From Paenibacillus tepidiphilus (lineage in GTDB: Bacteria > Bacillota > Bacilli > Paenibacillales > Paenibacillaceae): a stretch of DNA of 64,000 nt. The position numbers and the translations under genes are program-made. This document shows, in pieces, positions 33,261 through 40,964 of this stretch (its first letter is position 1; every line of letters begins with the position of its first letter). The DNA is taken from the NCBI RefSeq assembly GCF_008635795.1, contig NZ_VWRQ01000004.1:62001-126000 (forward strand), in the 5' to 3' direction. Below the pieces are notes generated by a model, which saw only the letters and a list, made by a program, of their open reading frames with translations, was not told the DNA's origin and made no database searches.

Positions 33261-34646
33261 ATGGCATTTGAAGGCTTAACCGGCCGGCTGCAGAATGTGT
33301 TCAGCAAGCTGCGCGGCAAGGGCAAGGTCTCCGAAGATGATGTCAACGAAGCCATGCGCGAAGTGCGGCTGGCGCTTCTGGAAGCCGACGTTAACTTCAA
33401 AGTCGTCAAGGACTTCGTGTCCAAGGTGAAAGAGAAGTCCATCGGCAAAGAAGTGATGGACAGCTTCACTCCCGGCATGGTCATCATTGATATAGTCAAC
33501 AAGGAAATGACCGAGCTGATGGGCGGCAGCCAGGCAAAGCTGGCCAAGGCGAACAAGCCGCCGACCGTCATTATGATGGCCGGTCTGCAGGGCGCCGGTA
33601 AGACAACAACTTCCGGCAAGCTGGCCAAGCTGCTGCAGAAGGGCAACCACCGCCCGCTGCTGGTAGCGGCGGATATTTATCGCCCGGCGGCAATCAAGCA
33701 GCTGCAGATTCTCGGCGAACAGATTAAAGTGCCTGTGTTCTCCTTGGGAGACCAGACCAGTCCGGTTGAGATCGCCAGACAGGCTGTCCAGCACGCGAAG
33801 GACAACAATCTGGATTATGTAATTATCGATACCGCCGGCCGGCTGCATATTGATGAGCAGCTGATGGAAGAGCTGAAGCAGATTCATACCACTGTCAGCC
33901 CTGACGAAGTGCTGCTCGTTGTCGATGCCATGACCGGTCAGGATGCGGTCAACGTGGCCGACAGCTTCAATAAGCAGCTGGAGCTGACCGGGGTTGTACT
34001 GACCAAGCTCGACGGCGATACCCGCGGCGGCGCCGCGCTGTCCGTCAAGGCTGTCACCGGCTGCCCGATCAAGTTCGCCGCTCTGGGCGAGAAGATCGAC
34101 GCGCTGGAGCCGTTCCATCCGGAGCGGATGGCATCGCGGATTCTCGGCATGGGCGACATGCTCTCCCTGATCGAGAAGGCACAGGCGAACATCGACGCCG
34201 ATAAGGCCAAGGAAATGGAGCGCAAGATGCGCAACGCCGAGTTCACCTTCGACGATTTCCTGGAGCAGATGGACCAGGTGAAGAAGCTCGGTCCGCTGGA
34301 CCAGATCCTTGATATGCTGCCTGGCATGGGCAAGGCCAAGGGCATGAAGGACCTGAAGGTGGATGACAAGCAGATGGGCCGCGTCGAAGCCATCGTGCAT
34401 TCAATGACGAAAGCAGAGAAAGCCCAGCCCGAGATTATCAACCATAACCGCCGCAAGCGCATCGCCGCCGGCAGCGGAACGTCCGTCGCCGAGGTTAACC
34501 GGCTCATCAAGCAGTTCGATGAAATGCGCAAGGTGATGAAGCAGTTCTCCGGCATGATGGGCGGCATGGGCAAGGGCGGCAAGAAGAATGCCATGAAGCA
34601 GCTGAAGAATCTCGGCGGCAAGGGCATGAAGTTCCCGTTCCGTTAA
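33261..34646 (+). CDS. ffh: Signal recognition particle GTPase Ffh
   Basis: Ffh with the SRP RNA binds signal sequences of nascent membrane and secreted proteins and docks with FtsY. The 461-residue product has the N domain (1-90), the G domain with GLQGAGKTTTSGKLA, DTAGRLHID, TKLDGDTRGGAALS, and a Met-rich M domain from about 300 (FLEQMDQVKKLGPLDQILDM, RRKRIAAGSGTSVAEVNRLI). The tail is Gly/Lys-rich. ftsY is not in the window. Confidence 0.97.
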   Translation: MAFEGLTGRLQNVFSKLRGKGKVSEDDVNEAMREVRLALLEADVNFKVVKDFVSKVKEKSIGKEVMDSFTPGMVIIDIVNKEMTELMGGSQAKLAKANKPPTVIMMAGLQGAGKTTTSGKLAKLLQKGNHRPLLVAADIYRPAAIKQLQILGEQIKVPVFSLGDQTSPVEIARQAVQHAKDNNLDYVIIDTAGRLHIDEQLMEELKQIHTTVSPDEVLLVVDAMTGQDAVNVADSFNKQLELTGVVLTKLDGDTRGGAALSVKAVTGCPIKFAALGEKIDALEPFHPERMASRILGMGDMLSLIEKAQANIDADKAKEMERKMRNAEFTFDDFLEQMDQVKKLGPLDQILDMLPGMGKAKGMKDLKVDDKQMGRVEAIVHSMTKAEKAQPEIINHNRRKRIAAGSGTSVAEVNRLIKQFDEMRKVMKQFSGMMGGMGKGGKKNAMKQLKNLGGKGMKFPFR

Positions 34647-34699
34647 GATCTGACATTGTACAACATCAGAAGATCAAGCAAGCCTTTGACCTTAGGTTT

Positions 34700-34900
34700 T
34701 AGCTTTTGTTATTGCAGTAGCAATATACCGCCGCAGTTAAGCGGGTCCCGTAAGGGACGGCAAGCGCTCTTACCACCACTCGTCGCAAGGTCCCGCTTCC
34801 CCAAGCTCCTTCGCTAGTTGCACTTAGCGGGTGTCCAGAGGGCGGCAGCCCTTGGGGCCCTCCCTTAGGAAGGGAGGGTTTGGGTGGGATGGCAAAAGGT
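34700..34900. repeat. Hairpin-rich intergenic element between ffh and rpsP
   Basis: The 34647-34950 interval has no gene. It holds nested inverted repeats: AGCGGGTCCCGTAAGGGACG near 34738, a segment AGGGCGGCAGCCCTTGGGGC, and CCCTCCCTTAGGAAGGGAGG near 34859. The density and GC-rich nature differ from the AT-rich rpsP leader. Similar hairpins are scattered in some Paenibacillus genomes as far as I recall; no copy was noticed elsewhere in this window. Confidence 0.55.
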
Positions 34901-34950
34901 TTTAATAAAGCTTTCCTGTTTTCTAATACTTTTATAAGGAGGTGAATCAA

Positions 34951-35223
34951 GTGGCAGTACGTATTCGTTTGAAAAAGATGGGTGCGCATAAAGCGCCTTT
35001 CTACCGCGTAGTGGTTTCCGATTCCCGGTCCCCTCGTGACGGACGTTTCATCGAGGAAATCGGTTATTATAACCCGATTGAGCAACCAGCAGTTGTGAAG
35101 ATCGATGAGGAAAAAGCTCTGAAATGGCTTCAAACCGGTGCGCAAGCATCCGATACCGTCCGCAATCTGCTTTCCAAAGCAGGCGTGATGAAGAAGTTCC
35201 ATGAGCTGAAGCAACAGAAATAA
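34951..35223 (+). CDS. rpsP: 30S ribosomal protein S16
   Basis: The 90-residue product starts [20 protein letters not shown] and continues [18 protein letters not shown], the S16 signature. AAGGAGG (34936-34942) is eight bases before GTG 34951, which gives the standard start; an earlier GTG overlaps the ribosome site. It opens the rpsP-khpA-rimM-trmD group. Confidence 0.97.
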   Translation: MAVRIRLKKMGAHKAPFYRVVVSDSRSPRDGRFIEEIGYYNPIEQPAVVKIDEEKALKWLQTGAQASDTVRNLLSKAGVMKKFHELKQQK

Positions 35224-35245
35224 TGACTGATTGCGAGGGTCCTCT

Positions 35246-35476
35246 ATGGAAGAATTAGTTGGCGTTATTGCTAAGGCTTTAGTGGATCATCCCGAGGATG
35301 TGGCGGTACGGACTGTGGAGAAGGATCACTTGATTGTGTATGAGCTCTCCGTTCATCCAGATGATGTCGGTAAGGTCATCGGCAAGCAGGGGCGGATCGC
35401 CAAAGCGCTCCGTACAGTAGTCACATCGGCAGCAGTCAAGAATGATAAGCGCGTTACCGTAGATATTTTATCTTAA
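35246..35476 (+). CDS. khpA: KH-domain RNA-binding protein KhpA
   Basis: The 76-residue product is a single KH domain with the GxxG loop in VGKVIGKQGRIAKALRTVVT. KhpA with KhpB binds many RNAs and affects cell division in other Bacillota. ATG 35246 follows GCGAGGG; the open frame to 35231 is ignored. It lies between rpsP and rimM as in Bacillus, although ylqD, present there in B. subtilis, is absent. Confidence 0.93.
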   Translation: MEELVGVIAKALVDHPEDVAVRTVEKDHLIVYELSVHPDDVGKVIGKQGRIAKALRTVVTSAAVKNDKRVTVDILS

Positions 35477-35590
35477 TGGATGCGTTCAGGAAGGGGCCAG
35501 GGATAGTATATCCCGGCTCCTTTTTGTTGAAATATATAAGAAGAGCAATTACCCGAGCCTGTATGGGGACAATTGAAGGGAGAGGACATT

Positions 35591-36115
35591 ATGGCGCAAG
35601 AGTTGACCGTAGGCAAGCTGGTGAATACGCATGGCATCCGCGGCGAGATCAAGGTGGTGTCGCGCACCGATTTTCCGGAAGTGCGCTTTGCGGCCGGAAG
35701 CAAGCTGCTGATCGAGCCGCAGGACGGCGGAACCAAGGTCGAGGTAGAGGTGGAAGCCGCCAGAGAGCATAAGGGAACCTTTATCGTTAAGCTCAAAGGA
35801 ATCACAGATATCAATCAGATCGAGAAATATAAAGGCAGTCTGCTGAAGGTGCCGGGTGATGATCTGGTTGAGCTGTCCGAAGACGAATATTACTTCCATC
35901 AGATTGTGGGCTGCACGGTATATACGGAAGACCAGCCAGACCAGCCGCTGGGCCAAATCACTGATATTCTGCAGCCCGGCGCCAATGATGTCTGGGTCGT
36001 GAAGCCCTCCAAGGGCTCGGAGATTCTGATTCCGGTCATCAAGGATGTCGTGCTGAACGTCGATATTGCTGAACAAAAAGTAACGGTCCGTCTGATGGAA
36101 GGGCTGCTGCCATGA
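35591..36115 (+). CDS. rimM: Ribosome maturation factor RimM
   Basis: The 174-residue product begins [20 protein letters not shown], with the RimM N-terminal barrel, and has the PRC-barrel half from about residue 98 ([32 protein letters not shown]). It helps 30S assembly around S19 and 16S rRNA. GGGAGAGG precedes ATG 35591. Its stop overlaps trmD (ATGA). Confidence 0.96.
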   Translation: MAQELTVGKLVNTHGIRGEIKVVSRTDFPEVRFAAGSKLLIEPQDGGTKVEVEVEAAREHKGTFIVKLKGITDINQIEKYKGSLLKVPGDDLVELSEDEYYFHQIVGCTVYTEDQPDQPLGQITDILQPGANDVWVVKPSKGSEILIPVIKDVVLNVDIAEQKVTVRLMEGLLP

Positions 36116-36942
36116 TGCGGATCGACGTGCTGACGCTCTTCCCGGAGATGTGCGAAGGGGTGTTCGGCACAAGTATCCTCGGCAAAGCCCGCGATAAAGG
36201 GATTGTTAGTCTGAATGCGGTGAATTTCCGCGATTTCTCGGGCAACAAGCATGGCAGCGTCGATGACACGCCTTACGGCGGCGGTGGAGGCATGGTGCTG
36301 AAGCCGGACCCGATCTTTGCTGCGGTGGAGCATGTGCTGGGGCTGGCGGGACAGGAAGCCGCTCCTGGCGAGGCAGAGGAAATGCAGCTGCAGGAGCCCC
36401 TTGTGTCCCCGGACCATGCAACTGACAACGCATCGCCAGCTTCTGTGAAGCCGCGAATCATCCTGATGTGTCCGCAGGGACGGACCTACAATCAGCGCAT
36501 TGCCGAAGAACTGGCCCAGGAGCAGCATCTGATCTTCATCTGCGGCCATTACGAAGGCTATGACGAGCGGATTCGCGAGCATCTCGTGACCGATGAGCTG
36601 TCCATCGGAGATTATGTTCTGACTGGGGGAGAACTGCCAGCGCTGACGGTTATTGACTCGGTCGTGCGGCTGCAGCCGGGGGCACTCGGCAATGAAACCT
36701 CTGCAGTGACGGATTCCTTCAGCACCGGGCTGCTGGAATACCCGCATTATACGCGCCCTGTGGAGTTTCGCGGCTGGAAGGTGCCGGACATCCTGCTCAG
36801 CGGGCATCATGCCAATATCGAGCAGTGGCGGCGGGAGCAGGCGCTCCAGCGTACGCTGGAGCGGCGTCCGGATCTGCTGGATACGGCGGAGCTGACGGCG
36901 AAGGACCGGCAGGCGATTGACCGCTTGAAGCGGCAGGATTAA
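36112..36942 (+). CDS. trmD: tRNA (guanine37-N1)-methyltransferase TrmD with an internal insert
   Basis: TrmD methylates G37 of tRNAs with a G at position 36, using SAM in a trefoil knot. The 276-residue product has [30 protein letters not shown], the knot region [12 protein letters not shown] and [15 protein letters not shown], and [20 protein letters not shown]. It is about 30 residues longer than usual because of an acidic, Ala/Pro-rich stretch at about residues 82-118 ([20 protein letters not shown] ...), before the knot. GGAAGGG is eight bases before the first ATG. Confidence 0.95.
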   Translation: MMRIDVLTLFPEMCEGVFGTSILGKARDKGIVSLNAVNFRDFSGNKHGSVDDTPYGGGGGMVLKPDPIFAAVEHVLGLAGQEAAPGEAEEMQLQEPLVSPDHATDNASPASVKPRIILMCPQGRTYNQRIAEELAQEQHLIFICGHYEGYDERIREHLVTDELSIGDYVLTGGELPALTVIDSVVRLQPGALGNETSAVTDSFSTGLLEYPHYTRPVEFRGWKVPDILLSGHHANIEQWRREQALQRTLERRPDLLDTAELTAKDRQAIDRLKRQD

Positions 36943-37358
36943 CTAGGCGAAAAATGGTGGACAAGAACATAGCCCTTTAAGAGCCCGCGCCCAGCGCGGG
37001 TTTTCTGTTGCATTTTTATAGGATGGAGGCTTTAGTAACCCAGGAGCGATCCCTTGTAGCGAGTGGAACTAATCCGTCAAATTTATAAGGCATTTGGAGC
37101 GTCTTTTTAACGTAGATTATGTTGAGAAGGCTTTTTTTGTCGTTATGCTCAGGATTGCTTCCGAGGGAGTGAATGAATGGCGAATAATATTTAAAAATTA
37201 AACAAAATAACCGATAACATAGAGGTAGGCACAAAATCTTCACAAAAATACGAGCAAATGTGCGTTGCTTTCCTGTGGGCTGGGTAATAAATAGAGGCGC
37301 CGAGATAAGCAATGCAGCTTAAACACACCAAGCTATAATCTGAAAGGAATGAAAGCAA
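36943..37358. other. AT-rich gene-free stretch after trmD
   Basis: Apart from the trmD terminator, I see no supported gene. Minus-strand open frames of 98 and 206 codons cross it, but their products lack any recognisable domain and they have no ribosome site. Confidence 0.55.
36984..37006 (+). terminator. Terminator after trmD
   Basis: CCCGCGC/GCGCGGG arms with a three-base loop are followed by TTTTCT. Confidence 0.9.
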
Positions 37359-37475
37359 GTGACTGCGAATACGCATGAAGAACTCAAGCAGAACGCGGAC
37401 ACTGTCCGCAAGGAAGCGGAGCCGCTCCGTACCGTAAACGATATTATTGATTTTTATACGAACCGCAAATCGTAA
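37359..37475 (+). CDS. Possible 38-residue charged small protein
   Basis: GTG 37359 opens a frame for a 38-residue protein ending PLRTVNDIIDFYTNRKS, with a Lys/Glu/Asn-rich helix before it (THEELKQNADTVRKEAEPLR). GAAAGGA lies 12 bases upstream, a long spacing. A strong terminator follows at 37541. Composition looks protein-like, but no family is recognised. Confidence 0.45.
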   Translation: MTANTHEELKQNADTVRKEAEPLRTVNDIIDFYTNRKS

Positions 37476-37540
37476 CCAATAATTATGACAAGAGCCTGGA
37501 CAGCAGGTACTATAGCCAATCGGCAAACAGAATAGCCCGG

Positions 37541-37582
37541 ACAAGAGGACAGCGAATCCGCATTCGTTGTCCTCTTGTTTTT
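37541..37582 (+). terminator. Terminator after the 38-residue ORF
   Basis: ACAAGAGGACA and CGAAT arms (37541-37557) pair with ATTCG and TGTCCTCTTGT across a four-base loop with one mismatch, then TTTTT. Confidence 0.88.
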
Positions 37583-37660
37583 GGAAAAAGAGAAGGATAA
37601 GCGGAAGCCGCAGGCGAATATCGTAGTTAAAGCTGGTATTCCCGAAAGGAGTGATGTTGT

Positions 37661-37708
37661 ATGAAAAATATTGAGCGCACAGGTGGAGTTTGCTGGCTTG
37701 GCAGATAA
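37661..37708 (+). CDS. Putative 15-residue leader peptide before an acetyltransferase
   Basis: AAAGGAG (37645-37651) stands nine bases before ATG 37661, which encodes MKNIERTGGVCWLGR and stops at TAA 37708. Two bases later a perfect nine-base stem GCAGAGGAA/TTCCTCTGC (37711-37731) with a three-base loop begins, and the ribosome site of the acetyltransferase follows at 37745. The arrangement resembles leader-peptide control of resistance genes, where ribosome stalling changes a hairpin. This is inference; the peptide is too short for family evidence. Confidence 0.5.
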   Translation: MKNIERTGGVCWLGR

Positions 37709-37759
37709 CCGCAGAGGAACGATTCCTCTGCAAATGAGACATTTGGGAGGAACGAAAGG

Positions 37760-38209
37760 ATGAGCATAGCATTAAGGCCGGTGTCGGCTGAAAACTGGTA
37801 TGAATGTACACAGCTTAAGGTTAAGCCGGAGCAGCTGGCTGTTTTTCCTGCGCCTGTCGTGTACTGGATTGCAGAATCCAGATTTGTTGAAGCGTTTGAA
37901 TTGCGGGCCGTGTATTCGGGCGACATTCTGGTGGGGTTTATCGTATTTTGTGCGAAGCCGGACGAGGATGGTAACTGCTGGATTCAGGCTCTGATGATTG
38001 ATGATGAGCATCAAGGCAAGGGTTACGGCAAGGCGGCAATGCAAAGGCTGCTTGAAACCATGAGTAGATTACAATGCCGAAGAATCATGGTCGGACACCG
38101 TCCGGACAATCAGATTGCGGATCAGCTGTATGCGTCGCTCGGATTCCAGAAGATTAGTGAAGAGGCAATAGACGGCGAGATCATACGTCTGCTCGGCAAT
38201 AATATATAA
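37760..38209 (+). CDS. GNAT acetyltransferase, spermine/spermidine acetyltransferase-like
   Basis: The 149-residue product resembles BltD/PaiA-type polyamine acetyltransferases at its start (SIALRPVSAENWYECTQLKV with KPEQ) and has the acetyl-CoA site HQGKGYGKAAMQRLLETM and the C-terminal YASLGFQKISEE. A role in polyamine or aminoglycoside-like amine acetylation is possible. GGGAGG is nine bases before the ATG. It follows the putative leader peptide and a hairpin. Confidence 0.82.
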   Translation: MSIALRPVSAENWYECTQLKVKPEQLAVFPAPVVYWIAESRFVEAFELRAVYSGDILVGFIVFCAKPDEDGNCWIQALMIDDEHQGKGYGKAAMQRLLETMSRLQCRRIMVGHRPDNQIADQLYASLGFQKISEEAIDGEIIRLLGNNI

Positions 38210-38224
38210 AGGATAGCCAATAAA

Positions 38225-38248
38225 AAAGACCGTCCGAAGACGGTCTTT
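38225..38248. terminator. Bidirectional terminator
   Basis: Perfect ten-base arms AAAGACCGTC/GACGGTCTTT with loop CGAA. The minus-strand side continues with TTTTTTATT, a better U-tract than the plus side (TTTCTA), so it also ends a minus-strand transcript. Confidence 0.85.
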
Positions 38249-38305
38249 CTACCCGAGGCGCTTGTGAAGCTCGTGATCCGTATCCCGCGCCACCAATGCT
38301 GTCAA

Positions 38306-38353
38306 TTAGCGGTTGGTCCGGGTAAGGGATACGTTCAGCATGTCATTATTGAT
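38306..38353 (-). CDS. Possible very short minus-strand ORF with a strong ribosome site
   Basis: On the minus strand AAAGGAGGTG (38370-38361) is followed nine bases later by ATC and then AATAATGACATG, reading through to TAA at 38306. From ATC it would encode 15 residues (MNNDMLNVSLTRTNR if ATC starts); from the ATG at 38341 only 11. A TATACT box lies upstream (38388-38383) and a strong terminator downstream (38248-38225). The perfect ribosome site suggests a translated small product or a decayed gene. Confidence 0.3.
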   Translation of the reverse strand: MNNDMLNVSLTRTNR

Positions 38354-38488
38354 GTGAACGCACCTCCTTTCCTTGTGCCCAAAGTATAACACAGCTCTAA
38401 TGAGAAATCTATAAAATTTTAGGAATATTTCAAAATAAATAGGAGAATCGGAGAAGCAGCCGCTATCCAAAAAGTAAGCGCATTCCCC

Positions 38489-38518
38489 TTGCCAAAAAAC
38501 CGCCTTTGGCCGTATAAT
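38489..38518 (+). promoter_or_regulatory. Promoter of the tRNA-Pro gene
   Basis: TTGCCA (38489-38494) and TATAAT (38513-38518) with an 18-base spacer lie 39 bases before the tRNA. Confidence 0.75.
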
Positions 38519-38557
38519 TATGGAAGCGCCATTTCTGGTTACATCTTACATATTCGT

Positions 38558-38631
38558 CGGGGTATAGCGCAGTCTGGTAGCGCGCACCCTTGGGGTGGGT
38601 GAGGTCGTGGGTTCGAATCCCGCTACTCCGA
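38558..38631 (+). tRNA. tRNA-Pro (anticodon GGG)
   Basis: A complete cloverleaf is visible: acceptor CGGGGTA/TACTCCG with discriminator A, D arm around AGCGCAGTCTGGTAGCGC, anticodon stem CACCC/GGGTG with loop TTGGGGT (anticodon GGG), a short variable loop, and T arm with GTTCGAATC. The CCA end is not encoded. It stands alone with its own promoter and terminator. Confidence 0.95.
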
Positions 38632-38634
38632 TCC

Positions 38635-38689
38635 AAACAAAGAACCGCTGCACACGGAAGATCTTCCGTAAGCAGCGGTTCTTTGTTTG
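38635..38689. terminator. Terminator after tRNA-Pro
   Basis: An 18-base perfect stem (38635-38652 with 38672-38689) encloses a second palindrome ACGGAAGATCTTCCGT. It can end both the tRNA and the convergent small gene. Confidence 0.85.
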
Positions 38690-38715
38690 GTATCCCATAT
38701 TAGACTGTGCGGGCT

Positions 38716-38913
38716 CTAAGATCCTTGCTTGGTCTCCTGTGTATGTTTCTTCATCATCACTACACCGGTAACAAGCGCATATACTGCAAAAATCCCCAGC
38801 ACCACGATGGCCCACACGTAATTGCGGACCGAATAAGTCAGCGAAGCCAGCATGAAAAAGATAGCGACGCGCAGAATGCCTTCATTAATAAAGGTTCGTT
38901 CAACTGCACTCAT
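38716..38913 (-). CDS. Small two-helix membrane protein (DUF2892-like)
   Basis: The 65-residue product (SAVERTFINEGILRVAIFFM then two helices) resembles short DUF2892/YgaP-tail membrane proteins, with charged ends and no catalytic residues. GAAGGAGG stands before the ATG. The family call is tentative; the gene itself looks real. Confidence 0.65.
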   Translation of the reverse strand: MSAVERTFINEGILRVAIFFMLASLTYSVRNYVWAIVVLGIFAVYALVTGVVMMKKHTQETKQGS

Positions 38914-39125
38914 GATTGTTGCCTCCTTCTTATCATATGAAGCTTAATGGACAAGACCGTAAGCGTTTCCTTCTTATAATGCATATTATAAACCTTGTTC
39001 TTGTAAAAGTCACATATTGTTCACAAGTTAATCTTTTCACAGCTCCCCAATCTGTACCTTAGCCGTTGCCCGCTTATCCCGGTATTCATACAATACACCA
39101 ACACGAGGTGAGGAGGAGTTCTCTG

Positions 39126-39374
39126 GTGGAAGCCTATTACAACTGTTTGCACTGCAAAAACAAACGGGTCCGCATTCTGACCAAGGATGGCAAGCGGTAT
39201 GAGGGTGTAGTTGTCGATGTGGATAACAACAATGTCTATTTACGGACCAAGGGTAACGGGAAAGTGAAGACCTCAGCATTCTATCCCGGCAACTATTACG
39301 GCGGATATTACGGCTACGGCAGTGAAATTTTGACGCTGAGCCTGTTCACTCTGCTGGCCATTGCGCTGATCTAA
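39126..39374 (+). CDS. Second small Sm-like protein with Gly/Tyr linker and hydrophobic tail
   Basis: The product of 82 residues has a CxxC pair near the start (NCLHCKNK), a segment RVRILTKDGKRYEGVVVDVD then NNNVYLRT like the first strands of an Sm barrel, a Gly/Tyr linker (NYYGGYYGYG) and a hydrophobic end SEILTLSLFTLLAIALI. It shares this plan with the product at 27759. GAGGAGGAG precedes GTG 39126; a frame open to 39066 is not needed. The function is unknown. Confidence 0.72.
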   Translation: MEAYYNCLHCKNKRVRILTKDGKRYEGVVVDVDNNNVYLRTKGNGKVKTSAFYPGNYYGGYYGYGSEILTLSLFTLLAIALI

Positions 39375-39388
39375 ATTTCTGGCGGACG

Positions 39389-39429
39389 AAAAAGTGGGCT
39401 GCCCTATGAAAAAGGGAGCCCACTTTTTT
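39389..39429 (+). terminator. Terminator after the second Sm-like gene
   Basis: AAAAGTGGGCT pairs with the right arm ending GCCCACTTTTTT; an inner CCCT/AGGG stem is also present. Confidence 0.88.
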
Positions 39430-39521
39430 GATACATATATGATTTTAACGTTAGTTAAAGCTGAGATCGGAGTGTCCATTTATTTGCCGGGCCCTATTCC
39501 ACAGTTACTGCTTTGCCGCTA

Positions 39522-39776
39522 TTACTCCCCAGTGACACCAAGCTGATCTCCCAGCTCGTGAGCAGTATCCGTCATGGTTGCGCCTGCCTCTTCGAGATCT
39601 CCGTTGATCTCTGGTGACAGGCCTTCCGGTTGCAGTTCGCCGAAGAATCCGGACAGGCGCTCCTGAAACTGATTATCGACGGCTTCCTTATGCGGAAGCT
39701 CGCGGCATCCCGCCAGCATAACGGCCGATAATACGCAGACTGCAGCAAGCGCTGTCACTTTATGTTTATTGTACAT
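39522..39776 (-). CDS. Small lipoprotein of unknown function
   Basis: The 84-residue product has a lipoprotein signal with the lipobox LAGC and a short acidic mature part (ELPHKEAVDNQFQERLSGFF). GGGAGG precedes the ATG. No family is recognised. It converges with the Sm-like gene. Confidence 0.7.
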   Translation of the reverse strand: MYNKHKVTALAAVCVLSAVMLAGCRELPHKEAVDNQFQERLSGFFGELQPEGLSPEINGDLEEAGATMTDTAHELGDQLGVTGE

Positions 39777-39976
39777 GATTCCCGTTCCTCCCGTATGTTT
39801 CTTTCAGTTCTATGTATGTGTATACAAGTATATCCCCTGGAATTTATATGGAAAACGGACCACGGCCCGGTTGCCGCACTGGACCATAGTCCAGGGAGGG
39901 CGGCTGCTGTAATTCAGTTGTTGTTTATGCTAAAATAAGCGCAGGAATACCGATAATACGCTGGTCAAGGGAGCGG

Positions 39977-40273
39977 ATGAGGCATATGCAGTATGCAGTG
40001 GGTGTAGTGATACTGTTGATCGTTACTGCGGGATATGCCGCCTATCGCGGACGTATGCGCAAGCCTGCGCAGCCGGAGACGAGAACGGCGGGCAATGTAA
40101 TATCCATGGAAAGTCACCGTAAAGCCAAACGGGAGGCTGCAGAGCAGGTATGCTCTTCATGCAAGAAGAAGAACGGGAAGCTTATCTTTTATGCACAGGA
40201 CAATGGAACTATCGTCGGACTATGCAAGAATTGCCAGGACCAGGCGAAGAAACGCGATTTGCTCCCTTTGTAA
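39977..40273 (+). CDS. Membrane-anchored zinc-ribbon-like protein
   Basis: The 98-residue product has one N-terminal helix (YAVGVVILLIVTAGYAAYRG), a basic region and a CSSC ... CKNC pair of Cys motifs (about residues 59 and 83) that could hold a zinc ion. GGGAG is close before the ATG; a second ATG at 39986 is possible. The function is unknown. It precedes the rplS promoter. Confidence 0.65.
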   Translation: MRHMQYAVGVVILLIVTAGYAAYRGRMRKPAQPETRTAGNVISMESHRKAKREAAEQVCSSCKKKNGKLIFYAQDNGTIVGLCKNCQDQAKKRDLLPL

Positions 40274-40289
40274 AAATAAAATAAGTATA

Positions 40290-40318
40290 TTGAATTTACC
40301 CGACACTTGTGATAATAT
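40290..40318 (+). promoter_or_regulatory. Promoter of rplS
   Basis: TTGAAT (40290-40295) and TAATAT (40313-40318), 17 bases apart. Confidence 0.7.
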
Positions 40319-40324
40319 TAATTC

Positions 40325-40412
40325 TGTTGTGTTGAATACGGCGGTCCTCTGCGGATAATGATGAAGAGCAAGGCTCTTTGGAAGATGTATGAACGCCCGT
40401 ACGGAAGGAGGA
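40325..40412 (+). ncRNA. Possible L19 leader RNA upstream of rplS
   Basis: The roughly 100-base untranslated leader contains GTTGAATACGGCGGTCCTCT and GAACGCCCGTACGGAAGGAG, whose CGG and GCC/CGTA parts can pair, and a GAAGAGCAAGGCTCTT hairpin. Bacillota rplS genes often carry a structured L19 leader. The match is from memory of its general form and needs a covariance search. Confidence 0.5.
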
Positions 40413-40420
40413 AGTCCTAA

Positions 40421-40765
40421 ATGAATATCCTGCAAGCAATTACACAAGAGCAGCTTCGTAAAGATATCCCAAGTTTTCGTCCTGGCGATACACTGAAGGT
40501 GCATGTAAAGGTTATTGAAGGAACTCGTGAGCGTATCCAGCTGTTCGAAGGCGTTGTAATCAAACGTCGCGGTGGCGGAATCAGTGAAACTTTCACTGTT
40601 CGCAAAATCTCTTACGGCGTTGGTGTGGAAAGAACTTTCCCAATCAACTCGCCTAAGATCGAGAAGATCGAAGTGGCTCGCCGCGGTAAAGTTCGTCGTG
40701 CCAAGCTGTACTATCTGCGTGAACTGCGCGGTAAAGCTGCCAGAATTAAAGAAATCCGCCGTTAA
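40421..40765 (+). CDS. rplS: 50S ribosomal protein L19
   Basis: The 114-residue product shows the L19 signature: [60 protein letters not shown] and [24 protein letters not shown] precedes the ATG. In most Bacillota it directly follows trmD; here 3.5 kb of accessory sequence separates them, so it has its own promoter and leader. Confidence 0.97.
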   Translation: MNILQAITQEQLRKDIPSFRPGDTLKVHVKVIEGTRERIQLFEGVVIKRRGGGISETFTVRKISYGVGVERTFPINSPKIEKIEVARRGKVRRAKLYYLRELRGKAARIKEIRR

Positions 40766-40779
40766 TTTCGGCAAAGGGG

Positions 40780-40812
40780 AGGGGCTTGGGTGCAAGCCCC
40801 TTTCGTTCTTTC
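40780..40812 (+). terminator. Terminator after rplS
   Basis: GGGGCTTG/CAAGCCCC arms with a four-base loop, then TTTCGTTCTTTCTT. Confidence 0.82.
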
Positions 40813-40886
40813 TTGAATACAGAGAAATCATCAGCAGGATGCTTTCTTTAGCATATTATATTTTCAAAGCATGTCATATGAGAAGG

Positions 40887-40908
40887 CCCCACTTTGTGGG
40901 GTTATTTT
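40887..40908 (+). terminator. Second hairpin upstream of lepB
   Basis: CCCCAC/GTGGGG arms with a TTT loop are followed by TTATTTT; a backup terminator or attenuator of lepB. Confidence 0.65.
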
Positions 40909-40964
40909 CAAAATATAAGCATTTCCGGGCTAACTGTATAGCATAAAGAGAGGAAGGTGAAACT

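Noticed and set aside
37016..37811. Overlapping minus-strand frames of 98 and 206 codons after trmD
   Set aside because: No domain, no ribosome site, and the longer one covers the putative leader and terminator on the other strand.
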